DNA of 64,000 nt, from positions 1-64,000 of the forward strand of contig CAYNJC010000025.1 in assembly GCA_964397565.1 (NCBI GenBank), written 5' to 3'. Position 1 is the stretch's first letter; the number at the start of each line of letters is the position of its first letter. Under the pieces are notes generated by a model, which worked only from the letters and a program-made list of their open reading frames with translations, made no database searches and was not told the DNA's origin. Origin of the DNA: JAPLST01 sp964397565. Its GTDB lineage: Bacteria > Auribacterota > UBA3054 > JAPLST01. Shown here one piece after another: positions 43,828 through 53,331 of this stretch. A program made the translations under genes and the position numbers.

Positions 43828-46761
43828 ATGAACGTTTCTCACTCCACGTTTTCAATCCGCCCGTTGTTGCTGTGTCTCGGCACTGTGCTGGCGTCAGGCA
43901 TTGGCTTGGCTGCGGATGCCTACGTTGCCAAATGGGGCAGCGACGCCAGCGACGGCCTGTCATGGGCCATGGCCAAACTGACCGTCAACGCTGCCTTAGG
44001 CGTCGCCACGACAGCCGGCAACACGATCTACGTCGGTACCGGCACGTATAGCGGCGCCGGCAACGTCGACCTGAGCTGGAGCGCCCGCAATGGCGTCAAC
44101 CTGATCGGCACAGGTCCCACCAAGACCACGTTCGTGCTGACCGGCACGCAACGCTTGATCACCGGCCTCGAGAACAAAACCATCGCGCCGCTGTTGGCTA
44201 GTTTTAAGATTGACGGCAGCGCCAAAGACGACGGCTTCGATGGCTCCGCCAGTCTCCTGTATGCCGACAATGCCATTCCGTTGAATCTGGTGTTTTCCAA
44301 CCTGTGGCTGGTGGGCCGCTATGACGGCGATCAAGTGAACAATGTCAAGGGCACGGCCGAGAAACAGAACGGCACGGGCATCGAGTTGAACTGGTATGGC
44401 AATGCTGCCTATACCGGGTATGTCACCATGACGCACTGCTTGTTCGAGCGGCTGGGCCGCGCGTTCTACGCCGATGATGACAACGGTGGTTTTTCGTGTT
44501 ACACGGCGCGCTTCGTGCGCTGCACCTTTGTCAACAACGCCGACACGCGCAACAACGCGTATGGCGACCGCGCGACGGTGTTCATGCGCGGCGCTACGGC
44601 GGGTCGTTGGATGTTCTTTGACAAGTGCGTCATGAGCCACACCGCGCAGGACTCGTTGAGTGCCAGCGGGTATGGCATCTATTATAATCCCAACGTCACC
44701 ACGCGTGTGTTCTGCAATGACGATCTGTTCTACACCAACACCATCGGCCGCGGCGCCGACAACTGCTATGGCCCGGGCATCAACCGTTACGTGGGCTATG
44801 GCACCGACCTGGTCACCAATGCGCCGACCTATGTGCCGTATCTAGGCCAGGCCTACACTTTGCAGATTCCTGAAGCCGGCACAGAGCGCGGCTGGAATTG
44901 CACGACCAATCAGAACGTGCCCTGGCTGGTGATTGCGCCGGCGAACCGCTGGGTGCCGCGCAGCACCACGGCCTATACATTGCTGGCGGGCACATCCGGC
45001 AACATGGTGGGCATGCTTGCCTGGCACAACGCCAACAACGACGAGCGTGGTGCCATTGCCGCTGTAGCGTCTTGGAGTGTCGCGGCGGTACCACTGGGGC
45101 TGGGCAACAATCTCATCACCGTTTCCGGCACGAATGCCAGCGGCGACGCAGCCAGCGCGAGCGTCACGGTCATGCGCGATCTGACGCTGCCGATGGTGAC
45201 TGTTGCGCCATTCGAGATATGGGTTGAAAACCATATTGCCGACCTGGCGCTGAATGGCGTGCCCAGCAATGTCGCTGAAGCGATCGCGTGGCAGAACACC
45301 GCCACGGGGGCAGGCGGCACGGTGCCGAGCACGACGCCGTTTATCATCCCTGCCATCAGCGTGAACGTCGGCACGAATTACATCGTTGTCTCGGCGACCA
45401 ACATGTACGGTGACAGCAGCGTGCAGACGGTCGTGGTCTATCGCACCGGCGTGCCCACCAACTACTATGTCAACCTGATGGGCAGCGACGTGACGGGCAG
45501 CGGGTCGCTGGGCAACCCGTGGCTAACGATCAACAAGGCCATCGGCACGGCGCCCAATGGCACCTTCATGCAGCCCACGCTGATCAACGTCGCCGCCGGT
45601 ACCTACACCAATGAAACTACCGGCGGCAACTGGGTGATGACCATTGCCAGCAAGCAGTATTTCATCATCGCAGGCGCCGGCCCGACCAACACACTCCTGA
45701 GAAAGGGCGCGCTCATCCTGAGCTTGCCGGTCGTGCGCATTGACAATTCGCGCTTTACGGCCCTGCGCGGGATGAATCTGGACATGAGTGCCGAGACCGT
45801 CGCTTGGAGCGATAACAACAGCGCGTTGCGCATGCAAACGTATGAGCACGTGGTGCTGGAGGACTTGTGGCTGAAAGGGCCCGTGACCACAGCCCAGCGC
45901 AACGGGCATGGTCTGCAATTGGTCAGCGCCACCACGACGAGGAACGTCACGGCGCGGCGCGTCCTGGTGGACGGCTTTGGCCGCGGCGTGTACGTGCAGA
46001 ACAACTCCGCCACCGCGCCAGCCACAATGCTGATTGACCAGTGCACCCTTGTCAATCAGAATGGCAGCAATCCACCCGACGATTCGCGCGCGATCTGGAC
46101 ACGCGCCAACGCCAGCGGGAACGGCAAAGATTCGATTGCGGTCAAGAATTGTGTCGTGGCGAACGTGCAGCGCGGATTGTGCAGTGACAACGAGGTCGGC
46201 AATGTCAATAGCATCGGGGTGAAGCTCTTTGTGCAATCCTATGGCAATGCCTACTCGAATGTGCTCAACGGGTTATATAATGGCGTGGGCATTCAAAACA
46301 GCGGCGCAGCGCTGAACGATCTTCAGATCGCACCGCTCTTCACGACACTGCCCGACACGCGGCCGTATGTGGCCACGGGCGTCTACGGCAAAGGCTGGGT
46401 GACGTACAGCGAGAACACCCTTGCACCGCGCGCGATTGGCGCCGGCACCAATGTGCCGCCGGGTGGCTCGGTGTACATCCTCACCAACGCACCCGCGACG
46501 TTTACCGGTACTAAACCATTGATGTCCTACCTGCTGCTGAATAGTAGTATGCAGAACGCCGGCTGGACTGACACGACCTGGTCGGTGACTATGCCCTTGC
46601 CGCCTGCGGGCATGGTCGCAACGAATCGGTTGGCGTTTATTGGCAGTCCGATGTCGCCGGAGACGTTAATCATCATGCAGCAAATCCCGGAACCGCTGGT
46701 GGGTGGCTTGCTGCTGCTGGGTGTCGCGCTGCTGCGCTGCCACCGCGATCTGTATATGTGA
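43828..46761 (+). CDS. Large beta-helix PEP-CTERM surface protein
   Basis: 977 residues. Signal peptide (LLLCLGTVLASGIGLAADA). Two parallel-beta-helix modules: residues about 28-340 (YVAKWGSDASDG through the DLFYTN segment) and about 545-860 (YYVNLMGSDVTGSGSLGNPW onward), separated by two Ig-like strands (VTVMRDLTLP; TVVVYRTGV). The first module is clearly paralogous to the second half of the next protein. C-terminus IPEPLVGGLLLLGVALLRCHR is a PEP-CTERM signal. Start is the ATG at 43828, which positions the signal peptide. Confidence 0.85.
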   Translation: MNVSHSTFSIRPLLLCLGTVLASGIGLAADAYVAKWGSDASDGLSWAMAKLTVNAALGVATTAGNTIYVGTGTYSGAGNVDLSWSARNGVNLIGTGPTKTTFVLTGTQRLITGLENKTIAPLLASFKIDGSAKDDGFDGSASLLYADNAIPLNLVFSNLWLVGRYDGDQVNNVKGTAEKQNGTGIELNWYGNAAYTGYVTMTHCLFERLGRAFYADDDNGGFSCYTARFVRCTFVNNADTRNNAYGDRATVFMRGATAGRWMFFDKCVMSHTAQDSLSASGYGIYYNPNVTTRVFCNDDLFYTNTIGRGADNCYGPGINRYVGYGTDLVTNAPTYVPYLGQAYTLQIPEAGTERGWNCTTNQNVPWLVIAPANRWVPRSTTAYTLLAGTSGNMVGMLAWHNANNDERGAIAAVASWSVAAVPLGLGNNLITVSGTNASGDAASASVTVMRDLTLPMVTVAPFEIWVENHIADLALNGVPSNVAEAIAWQNTATGAGGTVPSTTPFIIPAISVNVGTNYIVVSATNMYGDSSVQTVVVYRTGVPTNYYVNLMGSDVTGSGSLGNPWLTINKAIGTAPNGTFMQPTLINVAAGTYTNETTGGNWVMTIASKQYFIIAGAGPTNTLLRKGALILSLPVVRIDNSRFTALRGMNLDMSAETVAWSDNNSALRMQTYEHVVLEDLWLKGPVTTAQRNGHGLQLVSATTTRNVTARRVLVDGFGRGVYVQNNSATAPATMLIDQCTLVNQNGSNPPDDSRAIWTRANASGNGKDSIAVKNCVVANVQRGLCSDNEVGNVNSIGVKLFVQSYGNAYSNVLNGLYNGVGIQNSGAALNDLQIAPLFTTLPDTRPYVATGVYGKGWVTYSENTLAPRAIGAGTNVPPGGSVYILTNAPATFTGTKPLMSYLLLNSSMQNAGWTDTTWSVTMPLPPAGMVATNRLAFIGSPMSPETLIIMQQIPEPLVGGLLLLGVALLRCHRDLYM

Positions 46762-46766
46762 ATACC

Positions 46767-46803
46767 GCGGGAACGGCGCGCCGTCACGGCGCGCCGTTCC
46801 CGC
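46767..46803. terminator. Perfect 17-bp-stem hairpin between two PEP-CTERM genes
   Basis: GCGGGAACGGCGCGCCG, loop TCA, then the exact complement. It begins 6 bp after a stop codon. No T-run follows, so it may be a terminator of another type or an mRNA-stabilising structure that uncouples the two genes. Confidence 0.65.
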
Positions 46804-46830
46804 TCATTGCCTCTCTACACGAGCCCCCCC

Positions 46831-49800
46831 ATGCGGACTATTCCAATTTGGTTTGCGTTCTTTGCCGCGCTTATTTCGGCACCTGCGTATGCCAATGCGC
46901 TGACGACCGGTCTTTGGTCAACCCACACACAATCCGCCACCCTGCGCGCGGATCTGCTGCTCACCAACCAAGGTCATTTCATCTGGGCCACTAGCCCGGT
47001 GGCGCCACGCAAGCTGGTGGTCGTTGTTTTGGATGGCTATCGGGCCAATAGCGTGTTGCTGTCCGACTCGCCCGGCGTCGTCTACAGAGACCCGGAAGAC
47101 ATGGCGCGCGAATACATGCGCGACATGTTCATCAGCAGCCACGGGCACGTGCGCTATGACGCCATCGAGGTGATTGTCAGCTCCAATGTGCCGACCCGCA
47201 AGCTCGGCGCGGCGGAAGGCAGCGTCTACACCAATTTTACGATTGACGCCTACTACGACCGCTGCGTCGACAATCCCACCCACGGGCCGCTGACGGTGGA
47301 CAACGACGGCTCGACTATGGACGCCACCTGCATCACGTCCATGCTGCACCGCCTCGCCATGCGCAGTGGCATCTCGCTGTTTACCGCCGCCACGAACGCC
47401 GCGGTCCATGAAATTCTCTACTTCGGGCCACACAAAGCCTATCAATGGGAAGCCAGCATGTGTGGCGCCCGTCCGCTCTCGATCAACGGCGCGACTGCCA
47501 CGATTCCCAACAGTCCGCATTTCGTGATCCTGGCCTGCAACACGGGCCGCGGGATTGCGGAGATGATTCACAACAACTTCCATCGCTGGGAAAATGTCGC
47601 GCCCAACATGTACGCTAATGCGAAATCGGTTGGCTGGAAATACGAATGGTCCTACAAGTGGGACACCACCACGCCCGCGCCCTACACCGAACTGCAGCGA
47701 CAGACATTGTTCACCGACAAGTATAATGCGTGGGAACAGTTCTCCGCCCTCTATCTTGCGCTGCACACGAACATCAACAGTGTCGGCCAGACACTGGCGG
47801 GCATCGGCGATTGCCATTACCCGGTAAATGTGCAGGCCAAGGTCGATGGCGCTTATATTTATAACAGCCCACGTGCCGCCTATTCCACGTACCGCTATTG
47901 GCGGCAACCGCGGCTTGTGTTGAATTACAACCGCGCGCCCGACCCACGCAATGGCTCGACTACCAATGTTTCATATCTGACATGGCGTAACGAAGTGAAG
48001 TGGAGCCCCGCTTCTACTGATGACCAACGTTCCTTCATTAACTGGGCGTACTGTGCCATGCCGCACGGCCCAGGCCAACACAAGAACATCACGGCCCAGG
48101 AAGTCCCCGGCGAAACGCCCAACTATGTGCACAACAACTGGTGGGGCTACTTTTCCGATCATGACTATTTTCTCGAGCCCATCCGCGCGGTGCGCCGCGC
48201 CGGCCAGATGGTCAATAGTTTTGCCGAAGCGGCCTGGACCAACAGCACCCTGATTCCTATGACCAACCTGTGGGGCGAACTCGGGCTGCCGCGCACCGCG
48301 CATGATGTGCAGGTGGCCGCCAGCGGCTCGGGTGTTATTGGCGGCACGGGTGTTTTCTTTTGGGGCAGCAGTACGCTGCTCACCGCGTCGCCCCCGGCGT
48401 ATATGTGGATTCACAACACGGCCACCAATTTCTGCACCGACTGGTTCCCGCTGCTGGTGACGAACGCATCGCTCGTGCAGGTTGTGTTCCAACCCTATCC
48501 CGAGAATGCCATCACCAACCCGGCCTCCACCAGCATTACCATGCCGACCGCGGTGGAAACGTACGCGCTGGCCGGTGTCAATGCCAATGCGCTGGCGGCT
48601 TGGTGGACGAATCTCACCACCGGCGCGCACGGGCCGCTCGCGCTCGGCGGCTGGTCCACCACCGTTGCGCTGGTCAAAGGAAAAAACGTCATCGTGGTCT
48701 ACGCGACCAATCAATGGTTCTCCACCAGCGCGGGTGTCGAGATTACGCGCCAATCACCCTTGTATGTGGCCAAGTGGGGAAACGATGCCAATGGCGGGCG
48801 TTCATGGGCAAACGCAAAACTAACCGTCAACAGCGCCTTAACTGCCGCTATCGCCGGGGATATGATCTATGTCGGCACCGGCACCTACAGCGGTGCCGGC
48901 AATCAAAACTTGAGTTGGTCGGGGCGCAACGGTGTGGCGCTGATTGGTGACAGCCCGGTCAGCACGGTCTTTGTGGTTTCCGGCGGCAACAATTTCATCA
49001 ATGGCCTTGAAGGCAAAACCACGCCGACGTTGTTTGCCAGCTTCAAGGTGGACGGCAGCGCCAAGAGTGACGGGCTTGATGGCGGCGCCAGCTTGTTGTA
49101 TGCCGGCGACAGCACCGCGCTGAATCTGATCTTCTCGAATCTCTGGCTGAAAGGACGTTATGACGGCAACCAGAGCACCGGCAGTGCCGGCACCGCCGGA
49201 CAGGCCAACGGCTCCGGCATTGAACTGAACTGGTATGGCACGAGTGCCGCGTATGCGGGCGAAGTAACTGTGACGCACTGCTTGTTGGAGCGGTTGGGCC
49301 GCGCGTTCTATGCCGATGATGACAGCGGCTCATCGTGCTACACGGTGCGCTTCACGCGCTGTACGTTTGTCAACAACGCCGATACGCGCATGTCGCCGGC
49401 CGGCGACATGTCCACGATCTGGCTGCGCGGCAATAACACCGGCCGCTGGCTGATGATGGATCGCTGTGTGATGAGTCATTGCGCAGGTGACAATACCACC
49501 TCCGCAAAATCCGGCATGTATTGCCAGCCGAGCGCAGCGCGTGTCATCCACAACGACAATCTGTTGTACTCAAGCAGCATTGGTGTTGGCGAGAACAATG
49601 TGTATGGATCCGACATCAGCAAACACAGCGGGTATGCTGGAAATTCAGTGACGGTCGACCCGGCGTATGTGACCTACGACGGCCGGGATTACAGTCTGCA
49701 GGTGCTGGCCGGACAAGCCAAGCGCGGGTGGAGCATTGCGGAGGACACGACCCCGCCGACGATCGCTGACACTGCACTCCTGTATCCTGCCGCGTTCAGC

Positions 49801-50208
49801 CTGGTCGAGCAGGGCATGCCCACCAATGTGCAGTGGAATCCGGCGCTGATCAACGATGACCATGATGGCAGCAATTGCTGGGTCGTGCAGTTCGATGTGT
49901 TGTATAGCAACACCCTGGCGATTGCTCAAGTCATTGCTGCGCCCGTCAGCAACACCGTCGGGCAGCATCCCTGGGTGCCGGCGGCGCTGGGGCACACCTA
50001 CCCGGACGAGATGTTTGTGCTGCGCATCGTGGCGCAAGATTCTGCCGGCAACAGCGCCAGTAACATCATGTGGAACAATCGCTTCTACATCATGCCCGAG
50101 CCGGGCGTAGCGTTGCTTGCGGCGCTGCTGTCCCTTATGCTGCCGCGCTGTCGCACGTTTCGTGCACCTATGCGCCGCCGGGCACGGAGTGCCGGAGCAA
50201 CGGAGTAG
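46831..50208 (+). CDS. Large PEP-CTERM surface protein: unknown N-terminal domain plus beta-helix module
   Basis: 1125 residues from the ATG at 46831 (signal IPIWFAFFAALISAPAYA). Residues 30-500 are not recognised: KLVVVVLDGYRANSVLL, HFVILACNTGRGIAEMIHN and a Trp/Tyr-rich stretch. Then two Ig-like strands (VQVVFQPYPENAITNP; VEITRQSP). Residues about 645-940 are a beta-helix module strongly similar to the first module of the preceding protein (both contain VGTGTYSGAGN, ELNWYG, LERLGRAFYADDD, RCTFVNNADTR). C-terminal MPEPGVALLAALLSLMLPRC plus Arg residues is a PEP-CTERM signal. Confidence 0.82.
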   Translation: MRTIPIWFAFFAALISAPAYANALTTGLWSTHTQSATLRADLLLTNQGHFIWATSPVAPRKLVVVVLDGYRANSVLLSDSPGVVYRDPEDMAREYMRDMFISSHGHVRYDAIEVIVSSNVPTRKLGAAEGSVYTNFTIDAYYDRCVDNPTHGPLTVDNDGSTMDATCITSMLHRLAMRSGISLFTAATNAAVHEILYFGPHKAYQWEASMCGARPLSINGATATIPNSPHFVILACNTGRGIAEMIHNNFHRWENVAPNMYANAKSVGWKYEWSYKWDTTTPAPYTELQRQTLFTDKYNAWEQFSALYLALHTNINSVGQTLAGIGDCHYPVNVQAKVDGAYIYNSPRAAYSTYRYWRQPRLVLNYNRAPDPRNGSTTNVSYLTWRNEVKWSPASTDDQRSFINWAYCAMPHGPGQHKNITAQEVPGETPNYVHNNWWGYFSDHDYFLEPIRAVRRAGQMVNSFAEAAWTNSTLIPMTNLWGELGLPRTAHDVQVAASGSGVIGGTGVFFWGSSTLLTASPPAYMWIHNTATNFCTDWFPLLVTNASLVQVVFQPYPENAITNPASTSITMPTAVETYALAGVNANALAAWWTNLTTGAHGPLALGGWSTTVALVKGKNVIVVYATNQWFSTSAGVEITRQSPLYVAKWGNDANGGRSWANAKLTVNSALTAAIAGDMIYVGTGTYSGAGNQNLSWSGRNGVALIGDSPVSTVFVVSGGNNFINGLEGKTTPTLFASFKVDGSAKSDGLDGGASLLYAGDSTALNLIFSNLWLKGRYDGNQSTGSAGTAGQANGSGIELNWYGTSAAYAGEVTVTHCLLERLGRAFYADDDSGSSCYTVRFTRCTFVNNADTRMSPAGDMSTIWLRGNNTGRWLMMDRCVMSHCAGDNTTSAKSGMYCQPSAARVIHNDNLLYSSSIGVGENNVYGSDISKHSGYAGNSVTVDPAYVTYDGRDYSLQVLAGQAKRGWSIAEDTTPPTIADTALLYPAAFSLVEQGMPTNVQWNPALINDDHDGSNCWVVQFDVLYSNTLAIAQVIAAPVSNTVGQHPWVPAALGHTYPDEMFVLRIVAQDSAGNSASNIMWNNRFYIMPEPGVALLAALLSLMLPRCRTFRAPMRRRARSAGATE

Positions 50209-50283
50209 CGGCGTCGCGGAGTGATGTATGGGAACAAGCGGCGCGGCACGCAGGTCGCTTCGAAGTGCTGCCCGCAATTCCGT

Positions 50284-50312
50284 TTGACATGGCGGCGGTT
50301 GAAGCGTACAAT
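50284..50312 (+). promoter_or_regulatory. Promoter TTGACA-17-TACAAT for the exporter operon
   Basis: TTGACA (50284-50289), 17 bp, TACAAT (50307-50312). It lies inside the longest reading of the permease frame and therefore favours the later start at 50326. Confidence 0.65.
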
Positions 50313-50325
50313 GTTGCCCAGCACC

Positions 50326-51165
50326 ATGACGCAGACCACGACCATAATCGCGCCGCCACGCCGCTGGCTTTCCTTCAACTGGCGCGAGTTGTGGCGCTAT
50401 CGTGATTTGTTCATCGTCCTGGCGTGGCGCGATATCAGCGTGCGTTACAAACAGACCGTGTTCGGCGTGGCCTGGGCCGTGTTTCAGCCGATCAGCGCCA
50501 TGGTCATCTTCACCTTCATCTTCAACCGCGTCGCCAAGATCGAGAGCGGCGACGGCACGCCCTATCCGGTCTTCTTGTACACCGGCTTGCTGCTGTGGCA
50601 GTACTTCGCCGGCATTCTTTCAAAGGCCAGCAATGCGTTGGTCGCCAATGCCTACCTGCTCCAAAAAGTTTATTTCCCACGCGTGATCATTCCGGCCACC
50701 ACCGCCGCAACCGGGCTGGTGGAGCTGGGCATCGCCGCGATAGTGCTGGCTGGATTGATGCTGTGGTACGGCTGCGCGGTGCACTGGCTCGGCCTGGCGC
50801 TGCTGCCGCTGTTACTATTGATCACGATGTCGGCAGCGCTCGGCTGCGGCTTGTTTTTGAGCGCCGTGCACATCAAGTATCGCGACGTCGGCCACGTGCT
50901 GCCGTTTCTGATCCAGCTTCTCATGTATGTGACGCCGGTGCTGTATCCGGTCAGCATGCTGGCGCGCTATCCGACCATTCGCGCGCTGATGCGCTGGCTC
51001 AATCCGATCGCGGCGGTCATCACCACTGCGCGCGCCGGCTTGCTCGGCCACGCGGCGGTGGACTGGTCCTCGCTGGGCATTGCCGCGGTCTCGGCGCTGG
51101 TGATGTTCGTCGGCGGGCTGTGCTATTTCCGCAACACGGAGCGCTACTTTGCAGACCTGGCATGA
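50326..51165 (+). CDS. ABC-2 type polysaccharide/polyol phosphate export permease (Wzm-like)
   Basis: Six hydrophobic segments. The cytoplasmic N-terminus RDLFIVLAWRDISVRYKQTVFGVAWAVFQP is diagnostic for the O-antigen exporter permeases. The end (LNPIAAVITTARAGLLG, then YFRNTERYFADLA) is also typical. Start at 50326 follows the promoter; 50311 is an alternative. Pairs with the ATPase 93 bp downstream to move a lipid-linked polysaccharide across the inner membrane, probably part of the surface layer the PEP-CTERM proteins join. Confidence 0.9.
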   Translation: MTQTTTIIAPPRRWLSFNWRELWRYRDLFIVLAWRDISVRYKQTVFGVAWAVFQPISAMVIFTFIFNRVAKIESGDGTPYPVFLYTGLLLWQYFAGILSKASNALVANAYLLQKVYFPRVIIPATTAATGLVELGIAAIVLAGLMLWYGCAVHWLGLALLPLLLLITMSAALGCGLFLSAVHIKYRDVGHVLPFLIQLLMYVTPVLYPVSMLARYPTIRALMRWLNPIAAVITTARAGLLGHAAVDWSSLGIAAVSALVMFVGGLCYFRNTERYFADLA

Positions 51166-51215
51166 GCACCGGCGGCGCGGAGCGAGCCGTCAGTTTCTTT
51201 GTGGCACTGGTCCCC

Positions 51216-51243
51216 TTCAATGTTCAATGTTCAATGTTAATGT
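51216..51243. repeat. Heptamer array (TTCAATG)3 + TTAATGT
   Basis: Four contiguous 7-mers just before the ATPase gene of the exporter. Confidence 0.85.
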
Positions 51244-51258
51244 GAAACCTAGTTAAGC

Positions 51259-52557
51259 ATGCCCTCCCCCGCCATTACCGTCTCCGGTCTCAGCAAAGTG
51301 TATCGCATTGGTGCACCGCGCGAACCGTATTTGACATTGCGCGACAGCGTCGCCGGCGCAGCCACACAGGTCATGCGGCAGGTTGCGCGCCTGGCGACGG
51401 GCGCGGCGCGCGGCGCACGCGACGGCGAAGAGTTGTGGGCGCTCACGAATGTCAGTTTCGAAGTCAACCAGGGCGAATGCTTCGGCATCATTGGCCGCAA
51501 TGGCGCGGGCAAGACGACTTTGCTGAAGATTCTCAGCCAGATCACTCCGCCAACAGCCGGGCGGATCATTTGTCGCGGCCGCGTCGCCAGTCTGCTGGGT
51601 GTCGGCACAGGCTTTCATCCCGAACTGACCGGGCGCGAGAATATTTTTCTGAACGGCACGATTCTGGGCATGACGCGCGCCGAGGTGCGGCGGAAGTTTG
51701 ACGAAATTGTCGCCTTTGCCGAGATCGAGCGCTTCCTGGAGACGCCCGTCAAGCGCTACTCGAGCGGCATGTATGTGCGCCTGGCATTTGCCGTTGCGGC
51801 CCATCTCGAGCCGGAGATTTTGGTGGTAGACGAAGTACTGGCGGTGGGCGACACGGCCTTTCAGAAGAAGTGTCTGGGCAAAATGGAAGCTGTCGCCAGT
51901 CATGGGCGCACGGTGTTGTTTGTCAGCCACAACATGGCGGTCATTGCGGCGTTATGCAAGCAAGCGGTTCTGTTGGAGAGCGGCCGCGTGGCCGCAGCGG
52001 GCCGCGCGGACGACGTGGTGCGCGCGTATCTGACCACGGCGGCGGCCGAAGGTACGTCGGCGCAAGCGTACCAGACGATCGCGCCGGTAGAGCATGACGC
52101 GGCGTGGGGCGGCACCAGCCGCATTGCGTTTCGCTCGATCCGACTGGTGAATAATGCCTATCCGACCTTCACGGTGCACTGGAAGGAACCGATCACGCTC
52201 GAAGTCGAGTTTGCAGTGCAACAGCCGGCGCGCAATGTCGTGTTCTCCCTAACGGTCTCCACGCTCGAGGGCGTTGGCATATTTCGCGTGCACAGCAATG
52301 ATGCAGGCGGGCGCTTGTTCTCCTTCGAGCCGGGCAGTCACCGGATCAGCTTGGTGGTCGAGAATGCGCTGCAAGCCGGCAATTACGTTGTGGCGCTGGA
52401 CGGCACCACGGCGGTGGGCAACGTGCCGCTCGCTCGCGTTGCAAGAGCGGCGGGGCTGGAAGTGTTGGATGTCGCGTTGGGCGAGGAACTCTCGCCGCAG
52501 CGCGGCGGGCATTTGGTTAACGGCGCGGCCTTGTGGTCGGAGCCGGTGCGGTGCTGA
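51259..52557 (+). CDS. Polysaccharide ABC transporter ATPase with C-terminal carbohydrate-binding domain (Wzt-like)
   Basis: Residues 1-250 form the ATPase: Walker A GRNGAGKTTLLK, signature YSSGMYVRLAFA, Walker B EILVVDEVLAVGD, switch His in VLFVSHNM. Residues 280-432 are a beta-sandwich (Wzt_C-like: ITLEVEFAVQQPARNVVFSLTVSTLEGVGIF) which in the family recognises the polymer's end. An insert (RQVARLATGAARGARDGEE) replaces the usual short loop near the N-terminus. Acts with the upstream permease. Confidence 0.92.
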   Translation: MPSPAITVSGLSKVYRIGAPREPYLTLRDSVAGAATQVMRQVARLATGAARGARDGEELWALTNVSFEVNQGECFGIIGRNGAGKTTLLKILSQITPPTAGRIICRGRVASLLGVGTGFHPELTGRENIFLNGTILGMTRAEVRRKFDEIVAFAEIERFLETPVKRYSSGMYVRLAFAVAAHLEPEILVVDEVLAVGDTAFQKKCLGKMEAVASHGRTVLFVSHNMAVIAALCKQAVLLESGRVAAAGRADDVVRAYLTTAAAEGTSAQAYQTIAPVEHDAAWGGTSRIAFRSIRLVNNAYPTFTVHWKEPITLEVEFAVQQPARNVVFSLTVSTLEGVGIFRVHSNDAGGRLFSFEPGSHRISLVVENALQAGNYVVALDGTTAVGNVPLARVARAAGLEVLDVALGEELSPQRGGHLVNGAALWSEPVRC

Positions 52558-52956
52558 GCCGAAAACCGAAAACTGCTGCCGCAACCGCACTCCTTTCTCT
52601 CACAAAGGCACAAAGCCACGAAGGATGTTGCATGGTAAACAGTAATCAGTGATCGGTGATTGAAGTGTGGAATAATGGCGGGCTGGAAGTATCAATGCTG
52701 ATTACTGAAAACTGAAAACCGAAAATCTCGCCGCCGGCGGGACTCCAAGCAGCTGAAAACCGCTGCCCGCACGCCACGCGCTCCGCGCGGGGCATGCAGT
52801 TGCTGCCATTCTTCTCACAAAGACACCACGGCACAAAGAAGCGACACGCATAGTTGCCGTTTGCAATCGACATTTTATGTCGTTTGCATCGCCGGTTGTA
52901 GCCACGCCGCCCGGCGTGGATGCTGCCGCTGCCACTTATCCCTTATTCATTCCTTA
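52558..52956. repeat. Gene-free repeat-rich spacer
   Basis: No credible gene. Period-7 arrays at 52557-52577 (CCGAAAA-type), 52640-52660 (CAGTAAT/CAGTGAT/CGGTGAT) and 52704-52724 (ACTGAAA twice, ACCGAAA). Then a composite repeat related to 35589-35710 (GGCGGGACTCCAAGCAGC, CATGCAGTTGC). A hairpin with GACATTTTATGTC near 52870-52885 is similar to one near 18018-18033. Confidence 0.6.
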
Positions 52957-53179
52957 TTACTAATGAGAGCGCTTTCTACTTTGCAGCGTCCTTGTAGCCG
53001 CCCGCGGTGAGGGCGGCTTATGCAGCCGCGGTCATCCGCGCCGTTGACGGGATCGCCGCCGGTGGCGGGATCCCCGCCTTTGACGGGACTAGGCTGGTGC
53101 CTTAGCTAGCCAGGCCAGCTCCAAGCAGGCGCCCGCGGCCACAACTGGCATGACAACAAGTAAGTGCTTTCATTAGTAA
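52957..53179. repeat. MITE-like repeat, copy D (223 bp, with internal module)
   Basis: Ends TTACTAATGAGAGCGC and GTGCTTTCATTAGTAA. Same length and order as copy A, including the ~95-bp module. Immediately followed by a 10-bp-stem hairpin AATTCTCGCG-CCG-CGCGAGAATT (53178-53200). The remaining bases to 53331 hold nothing recognised. Confidence 0.75.
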
Positions 53180-53331
53180 TTCTCGCGCCGCGCGAGAATT
53201 ATGCGGCAGCGATTGTATCCGCAGACGGCGCCGATGCCACCGATGTTTTAATGGCAACAAATTACCATTGTGCGCCGAAGCCATTAAGAAAGCCGCGCAT
53301 GCAACCTTACATTATTTCGCCGCGAAAGAAT

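Noticed and set aside
39134..50220. Exosortase gene expected near PEP-CTERM proteins
   Set aside because: No multi-helix protein with exosortase Cys/Arg/His motifs found in the window; it must be elsewhere.
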